Assembly: GCA_008921705.1 (NCBI GenBank) | Contig: VFFE01007669.1 | Coordinates: 3,673,601-3,737,600, forward strand | Length of the DNA: 64,000 bases | Reading direction: 5' to 3' | From: Burhinus oedicnemus | Lineage: Eukaryota; Chordata; Aves; Charadriiformes; Burhinidae | In this document: piece after piece, positions 1-14,500 of the stretch | How positions within the stretch are numbered: the stretch's first letter is position 1 | Layout: the number at the start of each line of letters is the position of its first letter | The notes under the pieces: model-generated | Database searches by the model: none | Seen by the model: the letters and a program-made list of their open reading frames with translations, nothing else | Told to the model about the DNA's origin: nothing | Made by a program: the position numbers and the translations under genes

Positions 1-3000
1 CTGTACATGCTCTTTTTTTTGCCCTTTTTACAATAGTCCCCACATCGCTTGAGTCATAAACCGCCAAGACCGTGGTTGGATTACATTATTTTATGAATTT
101 ACAAGTTAATGCCTTAGTTAGGTGCCGTATGAGAGCTAGGTTTTATCGCTACAGCAGTGCACGGGGCAGGTGCAGTGAGAGCCAGCCCTACGTGTTATTG
201 GATGGCGTGCAGGTACGCGCGTGGAGGACGAGCCCCAGGTGCTCCTGTAGCACACTGACCACAGCCTTTCACCAGGGTGAGAAGCTGGAGGTCAGGTTTT
301 AGCCACCAGCCGTCTCGGGGAGCTCCCTGTCCTGCGGTAGTTGTTTTGGGTGGCAGTGCCACCCGTTCCCGAGAGAGACGGTGGGGTGAGGGTCCCCTCT
401 GGCCACTGAGACCGGCTGTGCCATCACCCCGGCCAAGGGCCGGCCAGCCCCACAGCACTGCCGCCAAGGAGACGTTCGAGGGTGGAGGGGGTTCCCTGGA
501 GGCAGGGCTCCGCTCTCTGTTTGTGCTCCAGGTGAAGATAAGCTGCTGTAAAAGTTTCTGGTTTAGTAATTTTAATGATAACTTTTTAATCTGGTCATTA
601 TTTTCTTTGATCGCTAATACCTTGACCTCTGGTGACAGCTGCTGCTTGTGCCTGCTAAACTTTAATGCAGGCTACAGTAAAGAACATTATGATTATTTGA
701 AAAGGCAGGGTGTAATGCATTTCAGATTAACAGTGAAAGAAAAGCTATTCAAGTTAGAGGTTCACTTTGCCGTATCACTCTCTATGCTGCTTTCCTTATT
801 ATCAGTACAAAAAATGAAATGAGAATAGCACATCTTTTAATTTTCTTCCACTATTACCTCTTGATTTGCATTCAGAGCTCCCAGAAGAAATACGGCTGAA
901 TTCAGAAGTAGTCTATTTAAGCTGCGTGGTGTTTAAAAATTGCTAGAAGAGGTTAAGGTACTGTATATTATGCAGTTGACCTTACTAAGAAGCTATGTTA
1001 ACAATTTAGACTTATAATTTTCTGCTGTTACATTTTGTAAAAATACTTTTTTTTTTTTTTTAAGAAAAATTCATTATCCCTTCTGGTACCCCCGCAGGTT
1101 AAACCTTTTGATTTCTCTCTAACTTATTTTGTAAGATTTCTAAATTATATTTAAACTTCTTGTACTTAAAAGGTTGTTTTGCCAGTGTCTCTTTGAAAAG
1201 AGGGATTTTTTTTGTCTGTCTCTCTCTTTGTACCTGGTCTGCAGAGGCTGTGTGCCTTCACAGCATTTTCCTTAGGAGGAAAAAAGCCCAAACCCTCTGT
1301 CTGCAGAGTCCTGCAAATACATTTGAACTCTTTTATCTGGCACTGCCATGTGGCTGATCAGGTTTGAACAAGAAGTCCGGGGAAAATATTTTGGATCCTG
1401 CCAAACAGTAGTAGCCTCCTGCTATGGTGGCTTCAGCCTCCCTGGATTTAACCTTTGTTCCCTGGCTCTGTCCAGCGATGGCCAGCACCAGGCCTGGGCA
1501 TTGAGAAAAAACAGCAAATCTTAACAAAGCAACAATAGCGAAATGCACCAGGGGAGGGGAGAGCTGTACCCTGTGACTCTTCAGGCTCTGTAGCCTGAAG
1601 GTGTTTGTGCATTGTACTGTTGCTTGAGCAAAAAAACCCATGTCAGCAGTGGAACCCTGTAATGCAGAACAGTAATGCAGAACATTTTCCAAAATGCCCA
1701 AGGTGTCACCACCCCGGCTCTGTGGTCCCCGGCAGCGGATGTTTATCATGGACACTGCCTCCCAGTCACCTCTCATCTAAAAACTACAGCTATGACTCTG
1801 CCAGTAAATAAAATGGGGACAGGGGCTTTGGGGCGTGAGGCTGAGTAGCATGGACCAGCCGTGTCAGCATTGTACAACATAAGACCCTCAGGCATAATCA
1901 TCATTTTATATTTTTTCAGTCTGCAGTGTGTAAATGAGGAGGGGGCTGTGCTGCAGCGTTTATGCCGTTCACACAAGCGGGCGTGATGGAGGTGCAAAGC
2001 CTCCCGGGACCCGCTGGAGGACTGCGGGGGTGGGGATGGAGACAGGCCGGACAGGCTTGTCCATATTTCCCACTGGAAATGGTCCCTGGTGCATGCCCCC
2101 TCCCCAACAATGGCTGGATGCTCTCGTGCAGTGCTAGTTGGCATGGGTCAAAACCAGGCCAAGTGCTACAGCTAAAGCAGTATGGACCACGAGCGGTGCA
2201 GTGCTGGGGATTGCCCGACCCTCTGTTGCTTGGCTGGGTTGGCACAGCATCTGAGCCCGGGCTTACAGACCGGCCCTGAGCGTCAGCGGACAAGGGGTGT
2301 CTCTCCACTGAAGCAGGGTCAAGTTGGGACTCGAAGCTGCAAGCACAGGGTGAAGACAGTATGGGCGTTTTGACTTTTCAGTGTTTCCTGAGTTCCTCTT
2401 CATTCTTCATGCTATTGCAACAGTCGCTTAGACTTCATACAGCAAGAGCAATATAGCGACAGCTGCCTTCCTCTTGTAAAGTCAACACAGAAAGCGAGAG
2501 AAGCCCAGTATGAATCCCAGAGCCAGAAGGCAGTTTTATTCATTTAATCTCTAGGTATGTAGACTGTGATCAGCACCGTAGCAACTATCTGAGCCACTTG
2601 AATGAGTTAGATACAGAGATAGCAACATTTGTTATTTATACAGCACCCTTTATTGGAAAATTAAAAAATGCCAGATACCAGTTTCATTGAGTAGGTAAAC
2701 TGCATTCATTTGTTGATACGGAGGTGCCGTAAAACCTCTATTTGTATCACTGGGATATATCTACATGACAGAGGTTGTTTGGCAACAAATAAGTAAAACA
2801 GTTAGAGGTTCTAAGGAATAAAAGAATAAACCAAGAGGATAAAAACATACTAAACGGATGAAGAATTTGTCTATGTGCAGAGCCAAGCTGAAACTTGGCA
2901 GCTTTATAAACCAGTTAACACAGAAATAAATGAAAGTCCAAACAATAGGAACAAATCTGGAAGAAATAAATTCGTGAACTCACAAATGTTACAGATTGAT

Positions 3001-4450
3001 TGTAAAGATAAAAACGTCTTTTGAATTAATTGTGTCCCTGTAGTTTATTCTACTGCATACTTCGCTTCTGGGAAGATTCTGTATCTGAAAAAGCCATATG
3101 AAGTATATTCATAGAGCAGTACAAATGGAAATAAGAAATATTTCTCACTTGATATAATAAGACACAAATTTGTCTCTGTGTTATTAGCTGGTTTTCCTCT
3201 GAATCATCTTGAACTTCTAGTCAGACAGCAAAGTTAAAATAAATTATTTCATCATGCTGCAGAATATTTCTTAAGTGTGTAATTCTTTCCTTTGCAGAAT
3301 GCAGGTACGGAGCAGACAGTGGTTCTATGCGTCAGCATTTCCCTAGTGGCTCTCAGCTTTTGCGGAATTTATGTTTTGACTCAAAGGATGCAATTATTTT
3401 TATAGGCCAAAAAAATAAAATCTTTATGTGTATACTGACTCCACACAGTCCTGCTCAATGCCAAGTATACTCTTATCTGAGGCAAAACGTAGACTATATC
3501 AATGAGGTAATCTCTGAAGCTTAATTATGAGATAATAGTTGCAACTTGTAATTTCAGGCTTAGTCAGTTTTACGACATCCCGCTTTGCAGAGCAGAGCCG
3601 GTGTGAATGCAATAGGAAAGCCTTTTGCCATTTGAACATCATCATTCCCTTGGCGCACACTTGGCCACCATCAGTGCTTGCCCAGCAGGAGTACAGCCGT
3701 CCCGTGGAGCATTCAGGCTAGCACAAGTGGTCTTGGAGGGGAACGGCCAGATCACCTCCTCCCTCATGGCTGCAGGACCTGACAGACCTCCCTGAGGTGA
3801 CAGAAGCCAGAGGCCTCCTGAGTGCCACATTAGCCAAGATCTCAACTGGAGTCAGCCAACCCGAAGTAAAATCCTGTCCAAGGTAAGGTAACTTGTAGTG
3901 TTCACATTAGAGACCGAGCAGGACAAATTAGCCAGACAGCTAAAATGAAGTATACATCCCTTCTTCATTTAAATCTTTGCAATTTAAATGTTTTCTGTCT
4001 TTACACGGGAGGGTAGGGAGCCTCCTTAGAAACTCTAAACAAACCAGCTAATAAAACCATAGTGTTACACCACAGCAAGACTGTCATTCCCTGTGGCAGG
4101 GATGGATCTGACTGGCTTTACATTGGTCATCCGTATCACAATGGATGTAGGCAAACTGTGGTTTTGAGGCTCAGCAAATGACAAGCAAAGTTTGCTGTAT
4201 CAGCCAATTAATAGCATCAGTATTTACGCAGGAATGAAGCTGAAAGTGCAAATAAGGCCAGCGACTAAACCTTTCCAGTGATTACATTTAATAAGGTACT
4301 GCGTGTTATTTACAGAAAACATACATCACACAATTCCTACACATAAAATGCACACAAAGTATAAAGACAAAAGCTGCACTCCCATAACATGCTAAACAAA
4401 ATAAATAAAACTGAATTATTTTGGCACAATAGCTATTACATAAATAAATA
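1..4450. other. Intergenic region downstream of RAPGEF4
   Basis: No exon or conserved protein is visible. Positions 1-540 are GC-rich with roughly 25 CpGs; about 1340-2360 is moderately GC-rich; the remainder is AT-rich. Open frames such as 277-822 and 1916-2308 reflect GC content and have no recognisable product. In human and mouse the next gene downstream is MAP3K20 in the same orientation; nothing of it is visible here. Confidence 0.5.
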
Positions 4451-4454
4451 TTCT

Positions 4455-5391
4455 AGAACATAATGAATTAACATTTATTTACAATCTATTGAAAGTGCAA
4501 AACAATTGGCTGAAAATGAAGATATTGTAAATGCTTAAGACCAGAAAATATGTGTTAACCAGCCACAATTAATTATAGCTGAAGTTTAAGGTTTTACTGT
4601 CCAGCAAATTATTCTCTTGAAATCCATTTGTGCATATTGTGCTCTTTTTGAACCAGTCCTTTGCTACCTTAATGTTATTGATTTCAACAACCTTACTATT
4701 ATAATGGAATTTTGTAAAAACCTGATTGGTAGTTTAAAAAAAGGAGTAAAATGTAAACACAGATTAATATATTTATCATTCAAAATATTTTCAGTCCTGT
4801 CAGTTTTCTGAAATGGCCACACTGCTTGCTGTAGTAGGCAGTACGATTAAGATTAGAAATTTTTCTTAGTATGTTGTATTTCAAATGGAAATATTTGTAA
4901 GTCTTCTCTAATGGAACTATACCTTGGACTTCTCTTGAACCTACATTTTTTCATCAGATGCTGAGGTCAACAGTAGCTGGGCAAGCTAAACTGATGATCA
5001 GTTTTGGTCCTGACCTGGAGAATAAATCATAAAATACAGATTTTTAATTAGAGAGAAAAACACACCTCCCTTAGAATTGTTAGAAGCTTTTCGTGCATTT
5101 TTCACCAACTATTCTATTTTATCTTTTGCCTTTTGTTATCCATATGAGAAATCGTTTACTACACTTTAAGATGAATTAACAGTTCACAACATAGCCACCC
5201 ATACAGCTACAGTGCATGAATTCTTCCTCAGCCAAAGTTCTCTGACAGGCTGGTACATTGTGCGTTGCCTAAGACCTTAGAATATGTTTTTGCTTATTTT
5301 TGTAGTGGCAGTGCGGTAGCAGAGAAAGTGAAGTTCTTAACAAGTGACCTTGACAGGATAAAAGATCATTTCTCATCATTGCTTCAAATGT
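4455..5391 (-). other. RAPGEF4: Probable RAPGEF4 3' UTR
   Basis: From the TAA to a canonical AATAAA on the minus strand at 4474-4479, about 930 nt, near the length I would expect for this gene. Sequence beyond that signal is U/GU-rich on the minus strand, suiting a downstream element. A second possible signal, ATTAAA, is at 4287-4292. The exact cleavage site is an estimate. Confidence 0.55.
4474..4479 (-). terminator. Candidate poly(A) signal AATAAA of RAPGEF4
   Basis: Canonical hexamer on the minus strand, followed by T- and GT-rich sequence between about 4320 and 4440. It is the first full AATAAA I found downstream of the stop codon. Confidence 0.5.
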
Positions 5392-5519
5392 TTATGCTCG
5401 ACGCGGTTCTAGTCGGTGAGACATCTGTGATAAAGTTCTCTGGTTGTCAATCACATTTAATTGCCGCACATAGCTCCGAACATCCTGATGGTTCTTATTA
5501 GTTAGGGCTGCATCGGGAT
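5392..5519 (-). CDS. RAPGEF4: RAPGEF4 terminal coding exon, residues 970-1011 and stop
   Basis: 128 nt of coding, starting with AT of Asn970, then [40 protein letters not shown] and a final Ala, then TAA (5392-5394). Human ends in Pro. Acceptor TTTCACCAG. Confidence 0.97.
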
Positions 5520-8500
5520 CTGGTGAAAGAGAAACGATGTAGGATTGATACACTTAAACGAACAAATGCCTGAACAGAATGCATAACTCTTTACAAGCTG
5601 TCGCAGGAAACACCAGATCCTGGTGAGTTAAAAAGAAAATATTTAGAAACTGCTCTCTCTGAAACCTTTCCTCCATGTCTGATAGTCTTTCTGGTTACTA
5701 ACCTCACAAATTAACTTTTTCTCTCAGATATCCTTGGCTACATTTGCTCAAATTGATGGCCCTTGGTTACAGTTTTATACATCACCTTACCAGTCAATAG
5801 CTATAAATTATATACCTAACTAGTATGATTTAAAGCTGCCCATCAGCTTTTGAACCAGCAGCTTTCACACAGATTCAAAACTATATAATTGATTTAACCT
5901 CCTTTCATGAAATATTCCCATTTCTAGCTCAGTATTAAATATTTGTAACACCGCAGTGATTAGTGGCTGCCCCATTTAAGCCTCAAAATTTACTACCTGT
6001 TTACATTACTTAACATAACTGCATTATACCTACTCCAACAACAATTATGAAATACCACTGAGTTAAAATCTGAGTATCTTCAGCCTCACAGTGAACAGCT
6101 TAGATTTTAATGAAATAAGCGTTAGGTAACTTAAACTTCTCTAAAAGAAAGACACTGAAGCATCTACTATATATAAATACACATACACACACAAAAAGCA
6201 TAGGACTTAGATACGGTACATCTGTATACTGACATTTTGTTATATCATGTATAATGAAAATCCCCTTCCATTTCTAAATATGTGTAGGTCTCACTAGTGC
6301 TTAATACATTAAAATTAAAAGATACATAGCCAGAAAAACCTTGGTGGTGGAAGAAAACAAAAAGCTCACTTAACTTGATCTTCTAGAGTTAAGCTTTGAC
6401 CCAGATGGAAAGAAACTAATTTTATAAAAATACATTGTTTTATATTATTTATTCTGTTCTTTGAGAAAGATGAAGGCTGCTGCGAGGCAAAATGAATGAA
6501 AAGCTGAAGAAATGCCAGTGTGACTGGGACTGACAGTGCACCTAGATGGGATGAGACCCACAGAGCAAGCCTGTTTGATCAAATAGCTTTGTCATCTTAC
6601 ATGGCCTCAGGTAAGCTTTGGTAATTAAACTGACAAACAGGTTTTAAGTTAATCACCTTATGCAGTTACATCATTTATAAACAATCATGTTTCCGGCCTG
6701 GTTTCCTATAAAAACAGGGTTTATCCAAGCAAGTATTTTGCATGTATCTGTGTGCTGCTGTCTGCTAGCCTTATTTCAACCAGTTCTGAACCCAGTGTCT
6801 AATTTCAACCAATTCTAATTTGACAGATGTGCAGAGACCTCACAGATATTTAGCTCCTTCACATGCTTGGAAAAGAGATGGAGGAGATGGGGCTTATTAG
6901 AGCTTCCTGAAAGATATTTCACCCTGTGAAACATTGGAGGATCCAAACATAGAAGAATCACTGGAAACCAGGCTTTTGAATTCTGGTACACACAGAATTA
7001 GTTGTAATTACTGTAGCTACTGATGATAATGCTGACTGTGCAGATGTTGTAATACACTTACTGAAAGATTGGCTTCGGCAGAATTTTACCGTCCTGACAG
7101 TGTTGGCAATCATGCGCTGGAAAGAAAAGATGGTATGCAATCAGAGAACAAGCGCTGTATTTCATCATCATTTAAACGAAGCACCTAACTGTGCCTGAGT
7201 GTGAAGACATATGCCAATAAAAGCAGTCATATGAATGAAAATATAATTTTAATGCTGATACCCTCATATGTAGGGTGTGATTTGCATTTACACAGGCTTT
7301 AAATGAGCATGAGTGTAATTTACATGCGCTCAGAGAACCCTTTCCCTTGCTTGGATGCTGTAAAGGCCTTAACTAAGAATGAAAATCTGCCCCTTTAATG
7401 TGCAATTCTTTGATACCATCTTCCCACATTAAAAAGTAAAAGGAATATCATGTAGAACACCTTGGAGTATGTACACATGTTAATTTTAAGACCATCAGTT
7501 CCTAACAGCAAGGCCATTTCTAGCACATACTCAGCAATTAAAGAGCTTTCACCTTTCATATGAGTTTGACTTTAAAATGCAGCCCTCCTGGAAAATGACA
7601 GCGTAAAATGAGTATGTGAGGGTGTACATTCACTAATTCCTTCTGGAATTATGCTCGATTCACAGGTGAGAAGGCCACCGTTAGAACCGTGGCCCTGTAG
7701 GCAAGTTTCATCAAACAGACCCATTAAACCGTGTTAGCTTGCACAAGCATATCTAACCCAGCCTGAACAGTGGATTCACTCTTGGTGGACACTTCTACTG
7801 GCAATTCACAAAAAAAAAAGGAAGTCGCTTCAGTCCTTATTGGCTGTGCTTGCTCTTCATTTCACTCACTTAGATAAGAATATATTGATCAATACATTTT
7901 GCTTTGATAAATCAAATGCTATTTTACAATAGTTTTTAAGAACAGAAATGAAAGTAAGTCATAAAGCAAAACATTTGAAATATAGTTGTGGACTGCAAAA
8001 TTTTAACTGGCTTGTGTGATTAGCACCACACAGGTAATAAACCCACCAGTGTGGGGGCAAAATTAGTCGCTCTGTGTAACATCAAATAAACTGAAACTTC
8101 AGCAGTAAAACTGAATTCCTTAGCTAGAGAGTTTGATTCATTCACTGTTATAAGTACAACATTTGTTTCAGTTTCTTTTTCTTAGATTAAGAAAAAGCAG
8201 AGGAGGGGAATGCTATTCCTAATCAGAGTCTAACGTCTGTTCTAGCACTTTTAACATGGTCCAACAATTACAACACAGCACACTCTCACCAGGCTGCTTC
8301 ATACCTTCTTGAAAATTTGTGTGAGATTAACAAGCTAGTCATAAGCCCTCATACAATGGAATGATATATTTCTTCCTAGTAAACAGTAAAACTTAGGGCA
8401 TAGTCTCCTCAAAATTAATACACAATTATAATCTTATGTGAAAATGATATTATAAATAAAATACCTTTCTGAAATCTGTCATTCCAGAAGTGGGAAGCAC

Positions 8501-11500
8501 CAACGTAAAACATTCCTTACACGCATACTGAATAATCTTAGACATTTTAACGCACTGTCAAGCATACAAAAACAGGTGTGGCTGGTGGTCAGCATTAGAA
8601 ACACTACTGATATATCATGTACTACATTTTTATGGATTACACATTGTATGATCAAATGAAAAGTAGCTATTCTGAAACTGATCTAAAATATTTTAATTCT
8701 AAAACACAAGTTCCCAAAAGATCTAGGGAATTTGTATATGGGTCTGCTTATATTGTTCCTAAAGTCATATGTATTTACATGTGGAAAATAAATAGATTTC
8801 AAGTAAGAATACTTTTTATCGTATGTTAATTTTCATACCTTTTCAAGCCAGTACTAGGCTGATTTTCTAAGGCACTTACCTTGCAAACATTCTCATATGT
8901 GCTTAGCATTAAGCATGTGAATAAGCCCCATTGACTTCAATGGAACCTCTTAAATACTCAAAGATAAGCACCCATTATAATATTGGATTGAGACAGAATG
9001 CACTGCATATTACAGTGTTGGTTCTTCAAGTCTAACCCAATCAAATGAAAATCAAAACAACATGAACATGTAAACACGAATGTTTCATAACTCTATGGAT
9101 TCACATTTGGTTCTGTTACGTGATGCCGCTATTTTGATTTATACCATTTCAAAAAGTACTCCCCTAAAATAACTATTTCAAGGAGAGGCCATAAAGTGGA
9201 ACTGGACCAGTCAACTTGATGAAGTTTCAAGAACATCTAACTTCAAGGAAAGCTTTGCTAAGGACACTTCACTTTTATGAAGATAGGTAGTGTTGCTTGA
9301 TGTGCTTTCTAGATGGGTTGTTAATACACACCCTAATTTTTCATATCTGTAAATGTTCAGGCTTTGAAGCCTCATTTCATAATGATCTTTGGAGTTCAGT
9401 GTTTGATTAGTTTAGTATTGTTTCTTAGGTGAAAGTTTTATCAAAAAAAGTGTGTTCTTAGGAATCATTTTACTCTTTTTTTCTTTATGTGGGGAATTTG
9501 TTGTGAAAAAAAGTATAGCATTCAGAATAAGTACTGTAATGCTGTATTGTAGTGAAAGACAAATTATGTATGTAGCGAAGGTTTCTAAAAAGTTTTCACT
9601 ATTTCTGGATTTCTCATTATATGGGCTATTCCAAGCAAGGAAAACCAAAGTGGCGATGAACTTGTCTGATTTCTGGTTACAGGCTGAACTGCCTGCCTTC
9701 TTTCGGTTGGCTGAAAGGCTTAATTTTAAAGAGTTACTTTGCCTTTTCCTGAGGATAATCTCATTCAATCTGTGCATTCAGAAGTATTCTGCCAATGACG
9801 AAACACAAAGGAATGACGAAGTGAGTGTTAAGGCAGAATAAATGGAGAAACTGTGGCCAGAAGACAGCATCACAACCCAATGGGGAGATTCTGGAGCATT
9901 ATGTATCCTTGAAGAGCTCCTTTCACATTGCTTTTTTCCAAGTGCTGTTGTACTTTCTAATATAAACTCAACAGAGCTCCTCTTTGGAAGGTGCAAACTG
10001 AACAGAAAAACAGCATGTGAAGCGAAAAAGAATTTCCCTTCCTGAATCTTGTGGATAAGTTGGATTGTCTTCTTTTGATTCAAGAAAACTAGAAACATGT
10101 ACAGAGAAAATGTTCAGATGGAATTTTAATTGCCAGCTCCTTACAATTTTTCTTCAAGTAGAGGATTACCTCTAGTTAATGCCTGCAAAAATTAACCTCT
10201 GTTTACTTGCTGTGCTAAAAAAGACCATTATCGAAAAGCCATACAAACCTAAATTTGGATTCTTCTGAAATAGAACCAACTGCATAATATAACAAGCAAC
10301 CACTACTACCAGCATGCTATATATACACAACAATACCCTTTCAAGTTTTACGCAGTCTGGAATAGTGGCAGCAGGCCAGCACATTATCTTCTAATCCATT
10401 CCAAACCCAGGTTTCTAAATGTTATAAATATTCATATATGCCATAGAAAACTACTAAGGGCTTTAGTCACACACTTTTTGCATAATCTTTATGTTCCAAA
10501 AATGAAAGAATGTTTGCCCTTTTTTTGCATAAGGATCAGAGTGTGAATTCCCTTTTGTTCATCTCCACAAAACCCGAAAACCAATATGCGCAGATTCTCT
10601 AATCCTCATTTCACACCTGAAGGGTGAAGAGGTTTGACAAAAAGAAGCATCAGTGGCCAGCATCACAGCACTGTCTTGTGCTGCTATGGCAGGTCAGCAC
10701 TTTCAGAACTCTCTCGTGACTTCTGCTCCCTCTACAGGTGCCGTTTCTGAGACACGCTGGGTAGTGCGACATGGAGACCGTGCCACGGAAAGTGATCTTT
10801 GTTCAGGCTGTCTGATGATTTGAGAAATGGCACTGATAAATTTCCCAAATAATTGCATCTTCCCTCTCTCTATGAATACAAAATTCTGTACTGGCAGTCA
10901 AGATTATGCAGCTGAGGTTTGAAAAAAGTGCAGATCAGTAAGTGGTCGGGAGTATGAAATATTGCCTGTCCTTAAGGAGAGTCATGCTCAGTACTTTCCT
11001 CACTTTCCTCTCTCTTCTTTCCCTGGCAAGACATAACTCTTTAAAATTTTTTCTAAATATATAGCTATAAAAGCAGTGTCACTTGAATGTTATATATTGC
11101 CATGTACTGCACTGCAGGTTGTAAGTTGTCCTCTATCTGCTAAATCATACAAAGTTTATAGGAACTAATACTACTGACAGCTTTGGGGGCTCTCCTTCAC
11201 CTGAAAAGAGGGTCATTAACGGACCTAAAAGACAAATGTGTATTCTAGATCACAAACTAATCGTGTTTGCTGTCTACTGCCATCTTTTCATCTTTCATCT
11301 ACTTGCAGCTCTCAAAATGTCCTCAACCTGCCAAACTACAACTTAATAATTTTAAAAACTTTACAAGCCTATTCATTCCTTATTCCTTTATGACAAATAC
11401 GCCTTCAGTTTTTACATAGATGGGTCTTCTAAAGCAATGCTGACAACTAACATCTACTGTCAACTCACTAGAGGAGAAAAGATGCAGGTAGTTTCTACCG

Positions 11501-14500
11501 CACAAGGTCATGGAGTATATGCCAACCTAGAAGGTACACCTGAGCAACACCAAGGTGGAAACAGCTGGTACCTTGTCTCCATCAGCTTCTTACAGTGAGA
11601 TAAGTAAAAGACCTTCAATACTTCTCTAAAACCATGTCTTGCTTGGTATTGAAGACAAAGCCTTTTACTAAATGCTTATACTACTAATACCAGTTATTTA
11701 GTTATTCTGTCTACTTGCTGATAAAAGCATAAATAACATGCACCAGGCTCAATTTTAAGGCCAAATGCTTGTTTTCTCCACCCCCTCCCTTATTTCATGC
11801 AATAAATGGCATAGTACAGAGCACAAGTACAGTGCAAATACAAAGAATATACCTATTTCTGACACATTCAATATTGTTTGGCCACATCTTGTACCAACCA
11901 AATGGGTCTGCTTACAAACCTCCCTCTTTACACATAGCTATGGCTCTACCACACATGGTATTCTCTTCCCTGGCTAGCTGTCCCTGCCCTTCCACTCCTC
12001 ACAATCTCCTCCAAATAAGAGGCATCCCTGAGGACTGGGAGATGGGGAAGGGGAAGAAGGAGCAGGCAGTTACAGAGGCAGCAGCAGGTAAAGCTCAGCA
12101 ATACTCTGCAGAGTGATGTCCCCCCACTACTGCCAATACCACAGTTGTGCCACTAAACCCCTGAAAATACCGATTTATGGGAAAGTGTAGCAGGAAAAAA
12201 TTGATTCAGTCTCTTTCCTTTTTATCTTGACTTGCTAAAAAAAACTAGGCTAATGTGGTTTAACACCATCTGTCTGTTTTTCCCTTCTTCTCTAGACAAT
12301 TTTACCCAATTTGAGAAAAGAACCCAGAGTTTTCAAACATAAGAAAGCTCCTAACAATTTTCTGTGAAAATAGATGGCTGCGGAGAAGAGAAAGATTGTG
12401 TAAGTGCCCTCTTCTCTTGTCTCCTTCAGGGAAAAGGCTGTAGTGCAAGTTCCTATGTTATGACAAAAGCCTATTCACACAGAATTCCCCAGCCATGAAG
12501 AAACCACACATGCCCCAGCCACGAGGAAAGCTCTGAGCAGAGCTCAGGCAGCCATGAAACACAAATACTTAAGAAACCAGGCCTCACTGTTTCTGGCACT
12601 CGGGGAACTCCTGGCTCAGACACTGTCTGACAGCTCCTGCTTGTTTTAAGATGCATTGTTTAATATAAATAATAACAGAAACATCAGAAAACATAAAAGA
12701 TTTAAAGGAAGCTGCTTCAGCTGAAGAGATGCCACTAGATCAAACTTCTACTTTTGGCTGCCAGTTACAGGAATAAAGTTGTCAGCAGCACATCAGCTGT
12801 CAGGATCAGAGCTCTGTGGTGAGAATGCAGACACGATGCCAGAGGCTGTTCTCAGTTTCATCATTGTGCTTACACGAGAGACGGAGGGACCCACCTCCTC
12901 CGGTGGCAAATGGCACCACCCGTGGCAACTACCCAGATATTTTTATTCATAAACTTCAGCAAGCATCAAAGTTAGGATGGATCAATGGAAATAATTTTCC
13001 AAAGAATTAAGATGTTTTAGAGAGATCGGTAATAGAGTGGCTACCAGCAATATTCAGAGACATCTCCATCTGCTTGTGACAGGACATTAGGCAGCAGAAC
13101 AAACAGGCAGAAACAACAAATGGCAAGACAGGATTCCTGTGAGGAAATCTGCTTTCTGCTTTTCTCCTGAAAATGGCAGAATAACATCACAGATTTACCT
13201 TGAGTTTATACTCATGTAAAAGAGAGCTGAATTTATCTGTGCGTTATCTGGCTGAGTGGTCTTGTCTTCACTAGTTAATATCTGGCAATTATGTGTGGAT
13301 ATGACAGTTGTAAGCTTAACACAAGTAGGCGGTAGCGACTGAGGTTTAACAGTAGGCTTTTCTTCTCTGCTTGACCTGATGACACATGCAAAAAGCTAAA
13401 AACTGCCAGGTCCACATTAGGATTTGAATGAATTATGTGGGTGGAATCTGAATACGTGTTTCTTTGAAGAGCTATGGGTTGACAGAAGCAGTAAAAACAC
13501 CATAGAATAATGCAGAATAGCCAGTGAAGAACATTAAAAACACAAAAGATATACCTGTAGTAAGGCCTGGAGAAAAAGCAGAGTGAGCTTTTAGGTAGAA
13601 CACTAACTGAAGAAAGATTTAGAATACTGAGAAAGGAGAACGTTTCCCTTTCTGTTGCATGGAGGAACGTGAGACATTATAATGATTCTTTGAAAAACAC
13701 ATTAATTGATCTTCACTTTCCCCTCCTAAAGGAAAAGCTCAGAGCTCAGATTACTGATCAAAATGGGTGATACTACATTCATGCAGTATAAAATTTTATT
13801 TAAAACCATTAGGTGCTACTAGTAAATCCATGTTCTGGAGATAACATACTTCTGAAGATAAGGGAATGTGCAGACTAGGGTGAAAAGGGCAGACCTGCAG
13901 CAGCCTAGATATAGATCAGTTTAAGCTGTTATAAAATTCAGTTTTGGCCTTGGGAGTGCCAAAATGTGGTACAGAGTGTGCAGAACCATTTCTAAACGAC
14001 AAGCCTGGGTTGAACTTCTGTCTATGGGCAACTGCTCATAGCAGAGCTCCTGCCTCCTTAATGGCTTTTACATGTAATCAGGCATAAAGAAGAGCCTGAG
14101 GCATACAGCTCTGAGGCCTGCAGATGTACCGGCTCTTCTGGCTCAGGAGGTTGAAGTGGGCCAAGTGAGGTGGAGAACATGGAGCCAGCCACATAGACAT
14201 GGCTATAGCAATGCTGCTGCCATCCCTCCTGGTTTGGAGGTACTCCAGCCAAGTCCGAGATCCCTTTGTGTTCCCCAAAATATTCACTATCTACACTAAA
14301 ATATATATATTTATCTATCTAATTATAACAAGTAGTCCAGGAAAAAGTCCTTTTCTGCAGGTAGAAGGCTCAAGGCCTTTGGAAGGAGATGGCAACACAG
14401 TCTGCGTATGCAATTAAAGAATGTCATTATTGCATAGTGAGGTCAAGCCCTTACTCAGGCATTAGCACCACCATTTACTCACAAAAAAGTCTCAGCTTAG

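Noticed and set aside
277..822. 181-codon plus-strand open frame
   Set aside because: Lies in GC-rich DNA where stops are rarer; overlaps open frames in other frames; no recognisable domain or splice context.
6958..7061. Continuation of the residue 952-970 exon to an in-frame stop (apparent truncated C-terminus)
   Set aside because: A strong GTAAGT donor at 7061-7056 and an in-frame last exon at 5392-5519 matching the known C-terminus show normal splicing.
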